Shown here: in pieces, positions 1-8,191 of the stretch
Layout of the letters: each line of letters opens with the position of its first letter
Numbering within the stretch: position 1 is the first letter of the stretch
Position numbers and translations under genes: made by a program
Notes under the pieces: generated by a model
The model's input: only the letters and a program-made list of their open reading frames with translations
Told to the model about the DNA's origin: nothing
Databases searched by the model: none
DNA from: Sediminibacterium sp. C3
Lineage (GTDB): Bacteria > Bacteroidota > Bacteroidia > Chitinophagales > Chitinophagaceae
Direction of reading: 5' to 3'
Length of the DNA stretch: 64,000 nt
Assembly (NCBI RefSeq): GCF_000508085.1
Contig: NZ_KI669560.1
Location: 3,095,476 to 3,159,475 of the forward strand

Positions 1-309
1 GTGCTCAGCAACTGCGTTGCGGTTTCCCTCCGGACTGCTTTCACATTGAATACCTTTGCTCTGTGCATAGGTAACATCAATCAATTCCATACCACTGCCC
101 AATCTGCCAATCCATTTCAACTGAGGAGCGGCATCAATTACAGCGCGGTCAATACGCAACCTCGTGGTTACAATCAATCCAACAGCCTCTTTTATTTGCA
201 ATAGCAATTCTTCGTACGAGATGGCTGGTTCATAGCATACTTCGTATCCTTTCGCACGCAGCGTCTCTATTAAATAGGGATGTACTTTAGCAGTAACAAT
301 TACTTTCAT
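1..309 (-). CDS. D-isomer-specific 2-hydroxyacid dehydrogenase (D-3-phosphoglycerate dehydrogenase-like), N-terminal part
   Basis: Reading the minus strand from the ATG at 309 gives an open frame that runs off the left edge, so about 103 N-terminal residues are present. The start [17 protein letters not shown], the segment [11 protein letters not shown], and the stretch [14 protein letters not shown] followed by [13 protein letters not shown] are typical of the N-terminal substrate-binding lobe of 2-hydroxyacid dehydrogenases. In Bacteroidota these are usually labelled phosphoglycerate dehydrogenase (serine pathway). The NAD-binding Rossmann domain and catalytic Arg/Glu/His lie outside the window, so the substrate is not settled. 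The start is 10 bases after the rsmA stop, so the two are probably co-transcribed. Confidence 0.8.
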   Translation of the reverse strand, partial: MKVIVTAKVHPYLIETLRAKGYEVCYEPAISYEELLLQIKEAVGLIVTTRLRIDRAVIDAAPQLKWIGRLGSGMELIDVTYAQSKGIQCESSPEGNRNAVAEH

Positions 310-319
310 TTGCTTGTAT

Positions 320-1081
320 TTAAGCCATTCTGTAAGTCAGTGCAGCAAAATCTTCTACGGTTAACTGCTCTGCCCTTTTAGTGAAGATTTCTTCCTGTAA
401 AACAGTAGCATCAAAAAAAGGTTTCATTGGATTTCTTAGCATTTTCCGCCTTTGTCCGAATGCAGCTTTCACCAGTGTGAATAAGGCTTTTTCGCTTCTC
501 ACCGCTACAGGATTGTCTTTTCGTTTAAGCTGAATCACCCCACTCATTACTTTTGGGGGAGGATTAAAAGACTCAGGGGGTACATCAAATAGATACTCTA
601 CCTCATAAAATGCCTGCACCAGCACACTCAGGATGCCATATACTTTGGTATTCGGTTTAGAAACAATTCTCTCAGCCACTTCTTTTTGAAACATGCCTAT
701 CATTACCGGAATCTGCTCTTTCCACTCCAATACCCTGAAGACAATCTGTGTTGAAATATTATAAGGGAAATTACCCACCATGGTAAATGGCCCCGCAAAA
801 GGTACCGGAACATCCAGGATACTACCTTCGATAATAGCATTGGAAATTGCCGGATATTGGTGTTGTAAATACAGTACTTTTTCGTTGTCCAGTTCAACTG
901 CCTTGAATTGTTGAATGGGCAAGTCCAGCAAATACTTGGTCAGGGCGCCTGCACCGGGCCCTACTTCCAGCACCTGTTGCAGGTTTTCCGGCTTTTCTTT
1001 CAGAACAGCCACAATCTGCTTACAGATATTTTCATTGGTAAGGAAATGCTGTCCCAGCGACTTTTTGAGCGTATATTGCAT
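320..1081 (-). CDS. rsmA: 16S rRNA (adenine(1518)-N(6)/adenine(1519)-N(6))-dimethyltransferase RsmA (KsgA)
   Basis: This enzyme dimethylates two adjacent adenines in the 3'-terminal hairpin of 16S rRNA, using SAM, during late 30S assembly. The 253-residue length fits the family. The N-terminus KKSLGQHFL is the family signature, SAM-binding motif I is [10 protein letters not shown] (residues 39-48), and the catalytic motif IV is GNFPYNIS (103-110), with F in place of the usual L/I. The C-terminal helical domain carries [10 protein letters not shown]. It is followed 10 bases later by the hydroxyacid dehydrogenase and is divergent from pdxA. A TACTTTTG element lies 6 bases before the ATG, which suggests a very short or absent leader. 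Confidence 0.96.
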   Translation of the reverse strand: MQYTLKKSLGQHFLTNENICKQIVAVLKEKPENLQQVLEVGPGAGALTKYLLDLPIQQFKAVELDNEKVLYLQHQYPAISNAIIEGSILDVPVPFAGPFTMVGNFPYNISTQIVFRVLEWKEQIPVMIGMFQKEVAERIVSKPNTKVYGILSVLVQAFYEVEYLFDVPPESFNPPPKVMSGVIQLKRKDNPVAVRSEKALFTLVKAAFGQRRKMLRNPMKPFFDATVLQEEIFTKRAEQLTVEDFAALTYRMA

Positions 1082-1086
1082 GACTG

Positions 1087-1094
1087 CAAAAGTA
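1087..1094 (-). promoter_or_regulatory. Putative Bacteroidota -7 promoter element for rsmA
   Basis: TACTTTTG on the minus strand matches the Bacteroidota -7 consensus TAnnTTTG. It ends 6 bases before the rsmA ATG, which implies a leaderless or nearly leaderless transcript. I see no clear -33 TTTG at the expected distance. The same TACTTTTG octamer precedes prfA, icd and the DUF47 gene in this window. Confidence 0.45.
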
Positions 1095-1121
1095 GTATTT
1101 TAGCAACCTAAATCGTGGTAA

Positions 1122-2216
1122 ATGAGTAACGAAACACAAAAACCCATTATTGGCTTCACTTGCGGAGATATAAATGGGATTGGATTGGAACTAATCATCA
1201 AATCTTTAATGGATCAGCGTATCCTTGACTTTTGCGTTCCCGTTGTATTTGCCAATAACAAATGCCTGAATTTCTACAGAAAAAGCATACCCGATTCTAA
1301 TTTCAACTGCACCAATATCAATCAGTTTTCCCGCCTGAATCCCAAACAGGTAAATATATTTACGGTTTGGGAAGAAGAAGTTACCATTACCCCCGGAGAA
1401 CTGAACGAAACCGGTGGCAAATATGCATTGAAATCACTGGAAGAAGCCACCAAAGCCCTGCAGGAAGGTCATATTCACGGTTTGGTAACAGCCCCTATTC
1501 ACAAAAAAAATATTCAGTCCGAACAATTTCAATACAGCGGTCATACTCCTTACTTCAAAGCTTTTTTCAACGTAAAGGATGTAGTGATGTTTATGGTCGC
1601 CGAAAACATGAGAGTGGGTTTGGTTACCGAACATGTAACTGTTGAAGAAGTTGCCAAACATATTACCAAGGAATCCATCCTTAGTAAACTGCAAATCATG
1701 CATCAGTCTTTGCAAAAGGATTTTGGAATAGACAAACCCAAGATTGCCGTTCTGGGATTGAATCCTCATGCAGGAGACGAAGGACTGATTGGGAAAGAAG
1801 AAATTGAAATCATTAAACCTGCTATTAAAGAAGCAAAAAACAAATCACTGGTTTTTGGCCCTTATTCAGCAGATGCCTTCTTTGCAAGAGGCATGTACGA
1901 AAAATTTGACGCTGTTCTTGCTATGTACCACGACCAGGGATTGATTCCTTTTAAATCATTGGCCATTGGCGAAGGGGTAAACTATACAGCTGGTCTCCCT
2001 TCCGTTAGAACCAGCCCAGATCATGGAACGGCTTTTGATATAGCTGGCAAAGGAAAGGCCGATCATACTTCTTTTCTGGCAGCCACTTTCGAATGTATTG
2101 ATATCATCAATCATCGGATGGGTCATGCAGACAGAAACAGAAACCCACTCAGAAAAATCAGTGCCCGTATGCTGGCCAATGCTGTGGATGAAAGAATTGA
2201 AGAAAACGAAGGGTAA
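1122..2216 (+). CDS. pdxA: 4-hydroxythreonine-4-phosphate dehydrogenase PdxA
   Basis: PdxA oxidises 4-phosphohydroxy-L-threonine in the DXP-dependent route to pyridoxal 5'-phosphate, using NAD(P) and a divalent metal. The protein is 364 residues, slightly longer than the E. coli enzyme. The fold-defining sequences are visible: GFTCGDINGIG near the N-terminus, the substrate-binding SGHTPYF (His141-Thr142), and the three metal-binding histidines His171 (TEHV), His216 (NPHAGDE) and His270 (MYHDQGLIPFK). It is divergent from rsmA with only 40 bases between them. The aldose epimerase-like gene follows after 5 bases, indicating an operon, although the two functions are not obviously linked. Confidence 0.95.
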   Translation: MSNETQKPIIGFTCGDINGIGLELIIKSLMDQRILDFCVPVVFANNKCLNFYRKSIPDSNFNCTNINQFSRLNPKQVNIFTVWEEEVTITPGELNETGGKYALKSLEEATKALQEGHIHGLVTAPIHKKNIQSEQFQYSGHTPYFKAFFNVKDVVMFMVAENMRVGLVTEHVTVEEVAKHITKESILSKLQIMHQSLQKDFGIDKPKIAVLGLNPHAGDEGLIGKEEIEIIKPAIKEAKNKSLVFGPYSADAFFARGMYEKFDAVLAMYHDQGLIPFKSLAIGEGVNYTAGLPSVRTSPDHGTAFDIAGKGKADHTSFLAATFECIDIINHRMGHADRNRNPLRKISARMLANAVDERIEENEG

Positions 2217-2221
2217 AAACC

Positions 2222-3091
2222 ATGATACAATTAGAAAATAATAGCCTCAAAGTTTCCATTTCAGAGAAAGGTGCCGAATTACAGGAAATATTCAGCAAAG
2301 AGACTCAACTGGACTATTTGTGGAGTGGCGACTCTCAATTCTGGGGTAAAAAAAGTCCGGTATTGTTTCCCATCGTTGGAACACTAAAGAACAATAGTTT
2401 CCATCACAATGGCAATTCCTACACATTAAGCAGACATGGATTTGCCCGTGACATGAATTTCAAAATAACTGAATCAAAAGAGAACAGGGTATGCTTAACC
2501 CTTCAGGCAGATCAGGAGACACTTACTCAGTTCCCCTTTTTATTCAAACTGAATATTATTTACGAACTGAACAAGAACCAGCTCAGCTGTACTTACGAAG
2601 TAATCAATATTGATATTAAACCCATGTACTTTTCCATAGGTGCGCATCCTGCATTTAAAGTGCCCCTGGAACCCTCCTATGAATTCAGTGATTACCAATT
2701 GATTTTCAGTGAAAAAGAATCCGCAGGCAAATGGCCAATTTCTGCAGAAGGTTTGATTGAAGAAAAACCAACCCCCTTTTTTGAAAACACTAATGAAATT
2801 GCCTTAACCAAAGAATTGTTCTATGGCGATGCCCTGGTTTTCAAACACCTTCAATCCAATACCATTGAATTGAAGAACTCCCAATCCAAACATGGATTTA
2901 TATTTTCCTGGAAAGACTTTCCTTACATGGGAATCTGGAGTGCCAAAGATGCCCCCTTTGTTTGCATTGAACCCTGGTGTGGTATTGCAGACTCGGTAAA
3001 TGCTACAGGAGAATTGAGACAGAAAGAGGGTATGAATCTATTGGTGCCAGGTGAAATTTTCAAAAGAACCTGGGGTGTTACCCTATTTTAA
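2222..3091 (+). CDS. Aldose 1-epimerase (galactose mutarotase-like) family protein
   Basis: This 289-residue cytoplasmic protein has no signal peptide. The supersandwich mutarotase family signs are clear: an early GAELQEI segment, FPIVGTLKNN, the HGFARDMNF motif with a likely active-site His, the IGAHPAFKVPL motif with a second His, and CIEPWCGIADS near the C-terminus. Members of this LacX/YeaD-like branch interconvert the anomers of a hexose or hexose-6-phosphate, but the exact sugar cannot be read from sequence. It follows pdxA by 5 bases and is convergent with the LolA-like gene, with only 12 bases between the stops and no visible terminator. Confidence 0.88.
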   Translation: MIQLENNSLKVSISEKGAELQEIFSKETQLDYLWSGDSQFWGKKSPVLFPIVGTLKNNSFHHNGNSYTLSRHGFARDMNFKITESKENRVCLTLQADQETLTQFPFLFKLNIIYELNKNQLSCTYEVINIDIKPMYFSIGAHPAFKVPLEPSYEFSDYQLIFSEKESAGKWPISAEGLIEEKPTPFFENTNEIALTKELFYGDALVFKHLQSNTIELKNSQSKHGFIFSWKDFPYMGIWSAKDAPFVCIEPWCGIADSVNATGELRQKEGMNLLVPGEIFKRTWGVTLF

Positions 3092-3103
3092 TACCAATTG
3101 ATT

Positions 3104-3811
3104 TTACTGATTATTGAAAATACTATTGCTTAACCCTGTATTGATGGTATAGGAAGTATAGTTGATTTCTACTCTCCCCTTCCTGCCTTTCATCTTGTCT
3201 TTAATGGCTTTATCTGTATCGTCAAACTCCAGTGTAATGCCTTTGGGTAATTTGTAATCCTTAGCGTTGAAACTGAAAATTACCTTATCAGGCAATCCAT
3301 ATTCGTCATACTTCCCGTAAATTAATTCCATCTCATAAGTTCCATTCTCCCGGGTAGTAGTAACTGATTTACGGATTAGTAAATTTTGTTCATCTATATA
3401 TAGAGTAGATAAAATAATATCTCCTGCATCCGCATTCGGCAATAGTTTCACAACCCTAACCGGAAGATTTTGAACCGTACTCATCCCTGCATCAATTGCC
3501 ACAAATCCGGTTTGCATAACCATGCTGCCAATATTAATGCTTACGCCGCCCTTCGGTAAAACAGAAATCCCTCCATCTCTTTGCAACTTAAACTTATCAG
3601 GACTTTTAAAAAACACTTTTACTTTGCCGATGGGTGCTTTAATAAAAGCCACATCTGTTTTCATTTTACCATCAGCGGTATAGTCCTTTACTTTATCCAG
3701 TTTAGCTTTCACTTTCATCACCAATGCATTCATATCCTGTGCCTGAACCCTTGTCTCTCCCCAAAAAGCGAATAGGGTTAACAATAATAATTTCACAATT
3801 GTATTTTTCAT
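3104..3811 (-). CDS. LolA-like outer-membrane lipoprotein-sorting family protein
   Basis: The 235-residue protein has a clear Sec signal peptide (basic MKNTIVK, hydrophobic stretch, cleavage near VQAQ at residues 22-25), so it should be periplasmic or surface-associated. The body looks like the LolA/LolB/RseB fold: DYTADGKMKTDV, then VKVFFKSPDKFKLQ, and a run of alternating strands. That fold binds acyl chains or lipoproteins. It is not a standard LolA in length or context. It is the last gene of a minus-strand series, 3 bases after an ABC-2 permease, so it may be the periplasmic partner of that transporter. That coupling is an inference from gene order. Confidence 0.65.
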   Translation of the reverse strand: MKNTIVKLLLLTLFAFWGETRVQAQDMNALVMKVKAKLDKVKDYTADGKMKTDVAFIKAPIGKVKVFFKSPDKFKLQRDGGISVLPKGGVSINIGSMVMQTGFVAIDAGMSTVQNLPVRVVKLLPNADAGDIILSTLYIDEQNLLIRKSVTTTRENGTYEMELIYGKYDEYGLPDKVIFSFNAKDYKLPKGITLEFDDTDKAIKDKMKGRKGRVEINYTSYTINTGLSNSIFNNQ

Positions 3812-3814
3812 AAA

Positions 3815-4690
3815 CTAACTAAGAATATCTTTTTTTCTGAATAAGGCAATGGCTGTTCCTACAAATAAAAAAATATGAATGAACAGGATACCGGCCGACT
3901 GAACTATCTTCTGCGGGTTCTGAATGCTTCCGATTATGGCTTCATTGGCATCGTTTACCTTGAAATCGAAAAACTCTTTCCAGGTAATCATATGGGTAGT
4001 AAATAAATAGGGCTTTATTAAATTGAATAAGGGAATATTCATGGTACTCAGAATGGTACTCACAATAATAACACTCATCGTGGCAACTATGGGACCAATG
4101 GAATTTTCTGCAAAAAAAGATAAGAGAAAGCCCAGTGCTGCCACGGTTATCATAGCCAGTGCAGCAAAACAGAAAGCTCCTGCATATCTCCAGAACACAT
4201 CAGACTCTTTTACAATTACCACATAACTGCTTTTCATCAGGAACAAATCATCGGTTCCAAAAATCAACATGCTCAATAACAAACCCATAATGGCAATCCA
4301 GATCAACAACAAAACCGTGTAAATAGAAGAAGCCAGAAATTTTGCCAGCACAATAGATGTTCTGGATTGCGGCTTGGTCATTAACAAACGAAGGGTTCCC
4401 ATATTGGCTTCCCCCGAAATCATATCAGCAGCAATCAGCGCAATCAGTAAAGGAACATGCACCAGCAACAATTGCAGAATTACATAGCAGATAAAATATC
4501 CATTCAGAATTTTGCCATCCACACTGAAACTACTGGCAAAGTCGGCCATAACAAAATCTGCATACTCTTTTCCATCCACCCATAAGCCCAGCTGAATAAC
4601 ACCAATCAATGCAGTAATGGCTGCAAAAGACAAATAGGTTCTGGGTCTTTTAAAGACCTTGTACAATTCAATTTGTAAATGTTCCCACAT
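3815..4690 (-). CDS. ABC-2 type transporter permease (NosY-like)
   Basis: This 291-residue membrane protein has about six hydrophobic segments. It starts with the characteristic MWEHLQIELYKVFKRPRTY amphipathic N-terminus of ABC-2 permeases, followed by a long extracytoplasmic loop. A cytoplasmic motif, GEANMGTLRLLMTKPQSR, is the conserved coupling region in NosY/ABC-2 permeases. The gene overlaps the 3' end of the upstream ATPase gene by 23 bases, so translational coupling is likely and the two form one transporter. The substrate is unknown. It is most likely an exporter, because no substrate-binding protein is present. Confidence 0.87.
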   Translation of the reverse strand: MWEHLQIELYKVFKRPRTYLSFAAITALIGVIQLGLWVDGKEYADFVMADFASSFSVDGKILNGYFICYVILQLLLVHVPLLIALIAADMISGEANMGTLRLLMTKPQSRTSIVLAKFLASSIYTVLLLIWIAIMGLLLSMLIFGTDDLFLMKSSYVVIVKESDVFWRYAGAFCFAALAMITVAALGFLLSFFAENSIGPIVATMSVIIVSTILSTMNIPLFNLIKPYLFTTHMITWKEFFDFKVNDANEAIIGSIQNPQKIVQSAGILFIHIFLFVGTAIALFRKKDILS

Positions 4691-5603
4691 ATTGTTTTCC
4701 AGCGGTTACTTGTAAAAAATAATCTTCCAGATTGTTTCTGGAAGCCAAAGAATATATATCAACCCCATTCGAGGCAAGCATTCGGTTAAAAGCAGGAATC
4801 TCCGATCTTTTAATTTTAACCAGCAACTTACCCTCTCTCTCCGGAAGCAACTGATTTCTCCACTCGGAAGCAGCAAGAATCTGATGTGCGGATTCCCTGT
4901 TGGATACTTCCATTTCCAAAATGGCTTGTTCCTCATTTATCAGCGCTGATGCGGATCCCTCTACCAGCTTTTTCCCTTTGTCAATAATTAAAATACGGGT
5001 TGCAATCTGCTCTATTTCATTTAAAAGGTGGGAAGAAACAATCACTGTTTTCTTTTGTTCTCTGGAAAGGAAGAGTATTAAATTTCGTATATCGGCTATA
5101 CCCTGTGGATCCAAACCATTGGTGGGTTCATCCAACACAATTATCTGCGGATTATGTACCAGCGCAATACCAATACCCAACCTTTGTTTCATTCCCTGAG
5201 AAAAGGTTTTAACAATGTCGTGCGCTCTCTCTGCCAGCCCTACCTGTTCAAGCTGATTCATTAACAAGGCCCTTGTAGTTTTGATGCCACTTAATCTGGC
5301 AAATAATTTTAAATTTTCGTATGCGCTCAGGTATTTATATACATCGGGCTTTTCAATTACTGCACCAACTTGTTGAAGAATTTCTTTACGGTGAGAATGA
5401 AGTGGCAGACCGAAAAGCTCAATATTGCCTTCTGAGGGGGTAATTAATGTTAGGAGCATACGGATAGTAGTACTTTTTCCCGCACCGTTTTGGCCCAGAA
5501 AACCATATACATCGCCCTGATCCACTGAAAAGGAAAGCTGATTTACCGCTGTAAAGGATCCGAATTGTTTCGTTAAACCTGAAACTTTTACTATCTGTTG
5601 CAT
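4668..5603 (-). CDS. ABC transporter ATP-binding protein (ABC-2/bacitracin-resistance-like)
   Basis: Complete ABC nucleotide-binding subunit of 311 residues. Walker A is GQNGAGKSTT (37-46), the signature is FSQGMKQRLG (134-143), and Walker B is IIVLDEPTNGLD (from 154). About 90 residues follow the ATPase core (an accessory domain typical of the CcmA/BcrA class of exporters). Its stop overlaps the start of the permease gene by 23 bases. The winged-helix regulator gene lies 33 bases upstream in the same direction, a common arrangement for self-regulated multidrug or peptide exporters. The substrate cannot be deduced. Confidence 0.93.
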   Translation of the reverse strand: MQQIVKVSGLTKQFGSFTAVNQLSFSVDQGDVYGFLGQNGAGKSTTIRMLLTLITPSEGNIELFGLPLHSHRKEILQQVGAVIEKPDVYKYLSAYENLKLFARLSGIKTTRALLMNQLEQVGLAERAHDIVKTFSQGMKQRLGIGIALVHNPQIIVLDEPTNGLDPQGIADIRNLILFLSREQKKTVIVSSHLLNEIEQIATRILIIDKGKKLVEGSASALINEEQAILEMEVSNRESAHQILAASEWRNQLLPEREGKLLVKIKRSEIPAFNRMLASNGVDIYSLASRNNLEDYFLQVTAGKQYVGTFTN

Positions 5604-5636
5604 TGGTTAGTATAACAACAAAATAGGCCAAGATGT

Positions 5637-5921
5637 TTAAACTTTCAGGTATTGTTGCAAAGCCTGCACATAGGCTTCAAAGGCTTTGACTCCTTCGGGA
5701 GTTACCTTACAGGTGGTTTGAGGATAATTGTCTTTAAACTGTTTTATTACTTCAATATAACCGGCGTCTTTTAGCTTTTGAACCTGCACACTCAGGTTAC
5801 CGGCAGTCGCATTCGTTTTCTCCTTTATAAAAGTGAATTCAGCTTCTTTTACACTAATGAGCAAACTCATTACTGCCAATCTTAGCTGCGAATGCAATAT
5901 GGGATCCAGTTCTTTAAACAT
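5637..5921 (-). CDS. Winged-helix DNA-binding transcriptional regulator
   Basis: This 94-residue protein consists essentially of one winged-helix domain. It has an N-terminal helix LHSQLRLAVMSLLI, a helix-turn-helix over roughly residues 30-60 (TFIKEKTNATAGNLSVQVQ, then LKDAGYIEV), a wing ending in TCKVTPEGVKAF, and a short C-terminal dimerisation helix. This matches the MarR/ArsR-like winged-helix family found beside Bacteroidota transporter operons. Its start overlaps the end of the upstream membrane-protein gene by 8 bases, and it is 33 bases before the ABC ATPase gene. It probably regulates its own operon; no operator was identified. Confidence 0.85.
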   Translation of the reverse strand: MFKELDPILHSQLRLAVMSLLISVKEAEFTFIKEKTNATAGNLSVQVQKLKDAGYIEVIKQFKDNYPQTTCKVTPEGVKAFEAYVQALQQYLKV

Positions 5922-6597
5922 TCACAGAAACCTGACGCAGGTATTTTTTTCTTAAAATAATGCCCGGAATAAACCAGCAAACCAAAGCTGCAATTGACCC
6001 TAACAGCATATCATAGCGGCTTTCAGTGAACAGACTCAGTATAAATAAACCATAAGTGGCAATCGCGCCAAGCTTCATAGGTGCAAATTTCTTAACCATT
6101 CCGGTAACCATCGTGGGGAAAGCGTATAATAAAATATAAATAGAATATAAAGAAGGCGTAAAAGGTCTGATTACTTCATCTGGTCTTCCATCGGAATAGT
6201 GCTTCATCAGGGTCCAACCTTCTTCTGCAATAAACTTTTCTGTCTGAACAGGAACAAAATTCTGATAAAATCCCATAGCAAAAATACTGATTCCGAAAAC
6301 CAGCCAAACTACATCAACCAGATCGTCGTCATATAGCTTCGCCTTCTTTATTTTCTTTTCCTGAATAGAAATATAAACCTGAGGAATGATGGCTGCCAGC
6401 ACGAGCCACCAGATATCAAATCCAAGTTTAAAATCATATTCTCGTTGCAGGAAATTAACGCCGGAAGCAATGGCAACTACTGCACCCCACAATAAAGACC
6501 CGATACCTGTATCGTGATAGCTGCCCTTTGCCTTTTTAATCATTTCAGCAATCAGCTGTAAACTCTCCTGTTCTGAGAAGGTTGACTCCTTAGCCAT
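5914..6597 (-). CDS. Uncharacterised multi-pass membrane protein (paralogue 2 of a tandem pair)
   Basis: I do not recognise a named family. The 227-residue protein has a soluble amphipathic N-terminus (ESLQLIAEMIKKAKGSYHDTG) followed by five or six hydrophobic segments. It ends in a basic tail with GIILRKKYL. It is clearly homologous to the gene just upstream: both start with a F-S-x-x-E-S-L-x-L-I-x-x-M-I-x-K-A pattern, both have LLWG before the first membrane segment, and both share a KKAK-x-Y/N-x-D-x motif before the middle pair of helices. The start overlaps the upstream gene by 8 bases and the end overlaps the regulator by 8 bases, so all three are translationally coupled. Confidence 0.75.
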   Translation of the reverse strand: MAKESTFSEQESLQLIAEMIKKAKGSYHDTGIGSLLWGAVVAIASGVNFLQREYDFKLGFDIWWLVLAAIIPQVYISIQEKKIKKAKLYDDDLVDVVWLVFGISIFAMGFYQNFVPVQTEKFIAEEGWTLMKHYSDGRPDEVIRPFTPSLYSIYILLYAFPTMVTGMVKKFAPMKLGAIATYGLFILSLFTESRYDMLLGSIAALVCWFIPGIILRKKYLRQVSVNV

Positions 6598-7186
6598 TGT
6601 TTGAATTTTTAAATTTTGCTCTCAAGAGATATCCTGGGATTATCCATGCGCCCAGCACGGCCGGTATCAATAATAAAATTATTTCACGGCCTTGTACAAA
6701 CACAGAACATACTGACAGTGTCCAGCAAAGTAATCCGCCAATTTTTAAAGGATTAAAACGCATGATTGCACCCGTTAAAAAGGTTGGCATCCCATAAAAT
6801 AAAAGTATAAACGCATACAATAACTGCCATGTCCCTAATTGTGAAATAATCAATGTAACCAACCCCATACAGATTCCAAAAACCATCCACACATAACCGA
6901 TTATTTCATCTGTGTAATTTTTAACCTTTGCCTTCTTTTGTTGTGTAATAATATAATACAGCTGATAAGCCATTGCCAATAAAGTCAATAACCAGACCAG
7001 ACTGGCCGACTTCCCTAATTCGGTAAAAGTCAGCAATCCATAATGCAGAACAGCACATAAAAAAACCACCCATCCCCAAAGCAGATACAATGTTCCGTTT
7101 TCAGAATACTTGTTTTGAGCTTTATTAATCATGCTCTCGATTAAAGCAAGGCTTTCAACTGCAGAAAATTTTTCTGTCTGACTCAT
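6590..7186 (-). CDS. Uncharacterised multi-pass membrane protein (paralogue 1 of a tandem pair)
   Basis: A 198-residue integral membrane protein with the same architecture as its downstream neighbour. An N-terminal amphipathic stretch (SLALIESMINKAQNKYSENG) precedes LLWGWVVF and about six hydrophobic segments. A central basic loop QQKKAKVKNYTDE is followed by WMVFGICMG, and the C-terminus is GYLLRAKFKNSNNG. The pair probably arose by tandem duplication. Its stop overlaps the start of the second copy by 8 bases. It is the first gene of the tightly packed set that includes the winged-helix regulator and the ABC-2 transporter, which suggests a role as sensor or accessory membrane component. That role is inferred from context only. 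Confidence 0.75.
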   Translation of the reverse strand: MSQTEKFSAVESLALIESMINKAQNKYSENGTLYLLWGWVVFLCAVLHYGLLTFTELGKSASLVWLLTLLAMAYQLYYIITQQKKAKVKNYTDEIIGYVWMVFGICMGLVTLIISQLGTWQLLYAFILLFYGMPTFLTGAIMRFNPLKIGGLLCWTLSVCSVFVQGREIILLLIPAVLGAWIIPGYLLRAKFKNSNNG

Positions 7187-7252
7187 TAGAAGTGCATTAA
7201 TTGGTTAAAGATACCCAACTGTATGAATGATAAATTAGAATGGATACACAAA

Positions 7253-7882
7253 TTATTGACAAGCCGCCAACAATTGTTCAGCCTGCTCCTTACCCCAATT
7301 CGGATGTAATGCAGACAATGGCTTGAAACCTGAAAACAGTTCCAGTGATCTTTCAAACAGTTTTTTCGCAACGGCTTTACCACCACCAAATGCTTCCGGC
7401 ACATTCATTAGATATTGTCCTTCCAATAAATAAGGTCTTGGATTGGATGGATCAATCTCCTTAGCCTTGGCAATGGCTTCGGAGGCCTGAGCCCCAAAAG
7501 TTTGCCAACGAGACATTGGATCTACCAATAATTGCATCACAGCAACCTGTTGTTTTAAACAATAGATTTCTGCATTGGCAGGTTCTATGGTTTCTGCTTT
7601 GTTTATTAATTCTGAAACTTTGGAAGCAACTTTATCTTTATCAGCCGCCGGATTCATGAAAGCTGCAATGGTATAATGTCTGGCTGCATAATAATAGGGC
7701 AACCACTGTGTTTTTTCTGCTTCGGCAATACGCTCATAGTAAGCACCTAATGCCTGTAAATCATCCGCTCCTTTGGATTCTTTTAACTTGGCAAATCCAT
7801 TTTGCATGGCAGATTCGTACTTTGTTTGTGCATTCAATGCCAAAACAGAAAATAGTGCAATTAGGGATAATAATTTTTTCAT
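7253..7882 (-). CDS. Exported TPR-like repeat protein
   Basis: The 209-residue protein has a Sec signal peptide (MKKLLSLIALFSVLALNAQ). The mature part is nearly all helical, with TPR-like pairs visible at AYYERIAEAEKTQWLPYYYAARHY, INKAETIEPANAEIYCLKQ and IAKAKEIDPSNPRPYLLEGQYL. The x-x-P-x-N-A/P pattern between helices is typical of TPR units. No catalytic motif is visible. It sits between the 2TM protein gene (18 bases upstream) and the membrane paralogues (66 bases downstream), all on the minus strand. A scaffold or adaptor role in the periplasm is likely, but the partner is unknown. Confidence 0.7.
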   Translation of the reverse strand: MKKLLSLIALFSVLALNAQTKYESAMQNGFAKLKESKGADDLQALGAYYERIAEAEKTQWLPYYYAARHYTIAAFMNPAADKDKVASKVSELINKAETIEPANAEIYCLKQQVAVMQLLVDPMSRWQTFGAQASEAIAKAKEIDPSNPRPYLLEGQYLMNVPEAFGGGKAVAKKLFERSLELFSGFKPLSALHPNWGKEQAEQLLAACQ

Positions 7883-7900
7883 ACTATATATTTTAACTGG

Positions 7901-8173
7901 TTATTGTTGATTTTTAAGTTTCTGATATTCGCTTTCTACACTGTTGATTTGATTACCATGATAGGCTTTTGCATACTGAAATGCCAGCCCGATACCCCAG
8001 CCCAGTATGGGCCAGATTGGCCAGAAATGGCCTAAGTCACGCGAAGCGTAAAACCAGATGGCAGTTAAAAATAGATTTACAATAATATAACTGACTAAGC
8101 TCCATTTAAAGCCTACTCTTTCTTTGGCAATTTGCCACAGAATTTCATCCTTGTTTTCGGTAAGATGGTTCAT
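7901..8173 (-). CDS. 2TM domain-containing protein
   Basis: A 90-residue protein with two closely spaced transmembrane helices: roughly residues 26-44 (SYIIVNLFLTAIWFYAS) and 50-67 (FWPIWPILGWGIGLAFQY). A conserved AKERVGFKW stretch lies just before the first helix. This matches the Bacteroidota 2TM domain family, often found as stand-alone proteins or fused to histidine kinases. It follows the TonB receptor gene by 18 bases and precedes the TPR-like gene by 18 bases, so all three are probably one transcript. Its function is unknown. Confidence 0.82.
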   Translation of the reverse strand: MNHLTENKDEILWQIAKERVGFKWSLVSYIIVNLFLTAIWFYASRDLGHFWPIWPILGWGIGLAFQYAKAYHGNQINSVESEYQKLKNQQ

Positions 8174-8191
8174 GTTGTTTGTATTAGTTGT

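Noticed and set aside
1..204. Plus-strand open frame at the left edge
   Set aside because: It mirrors the truncated hydroxyacid dehydrogenase on the minus strand, whose protein sequence fits a known family; the plus frame has no recognisable features.
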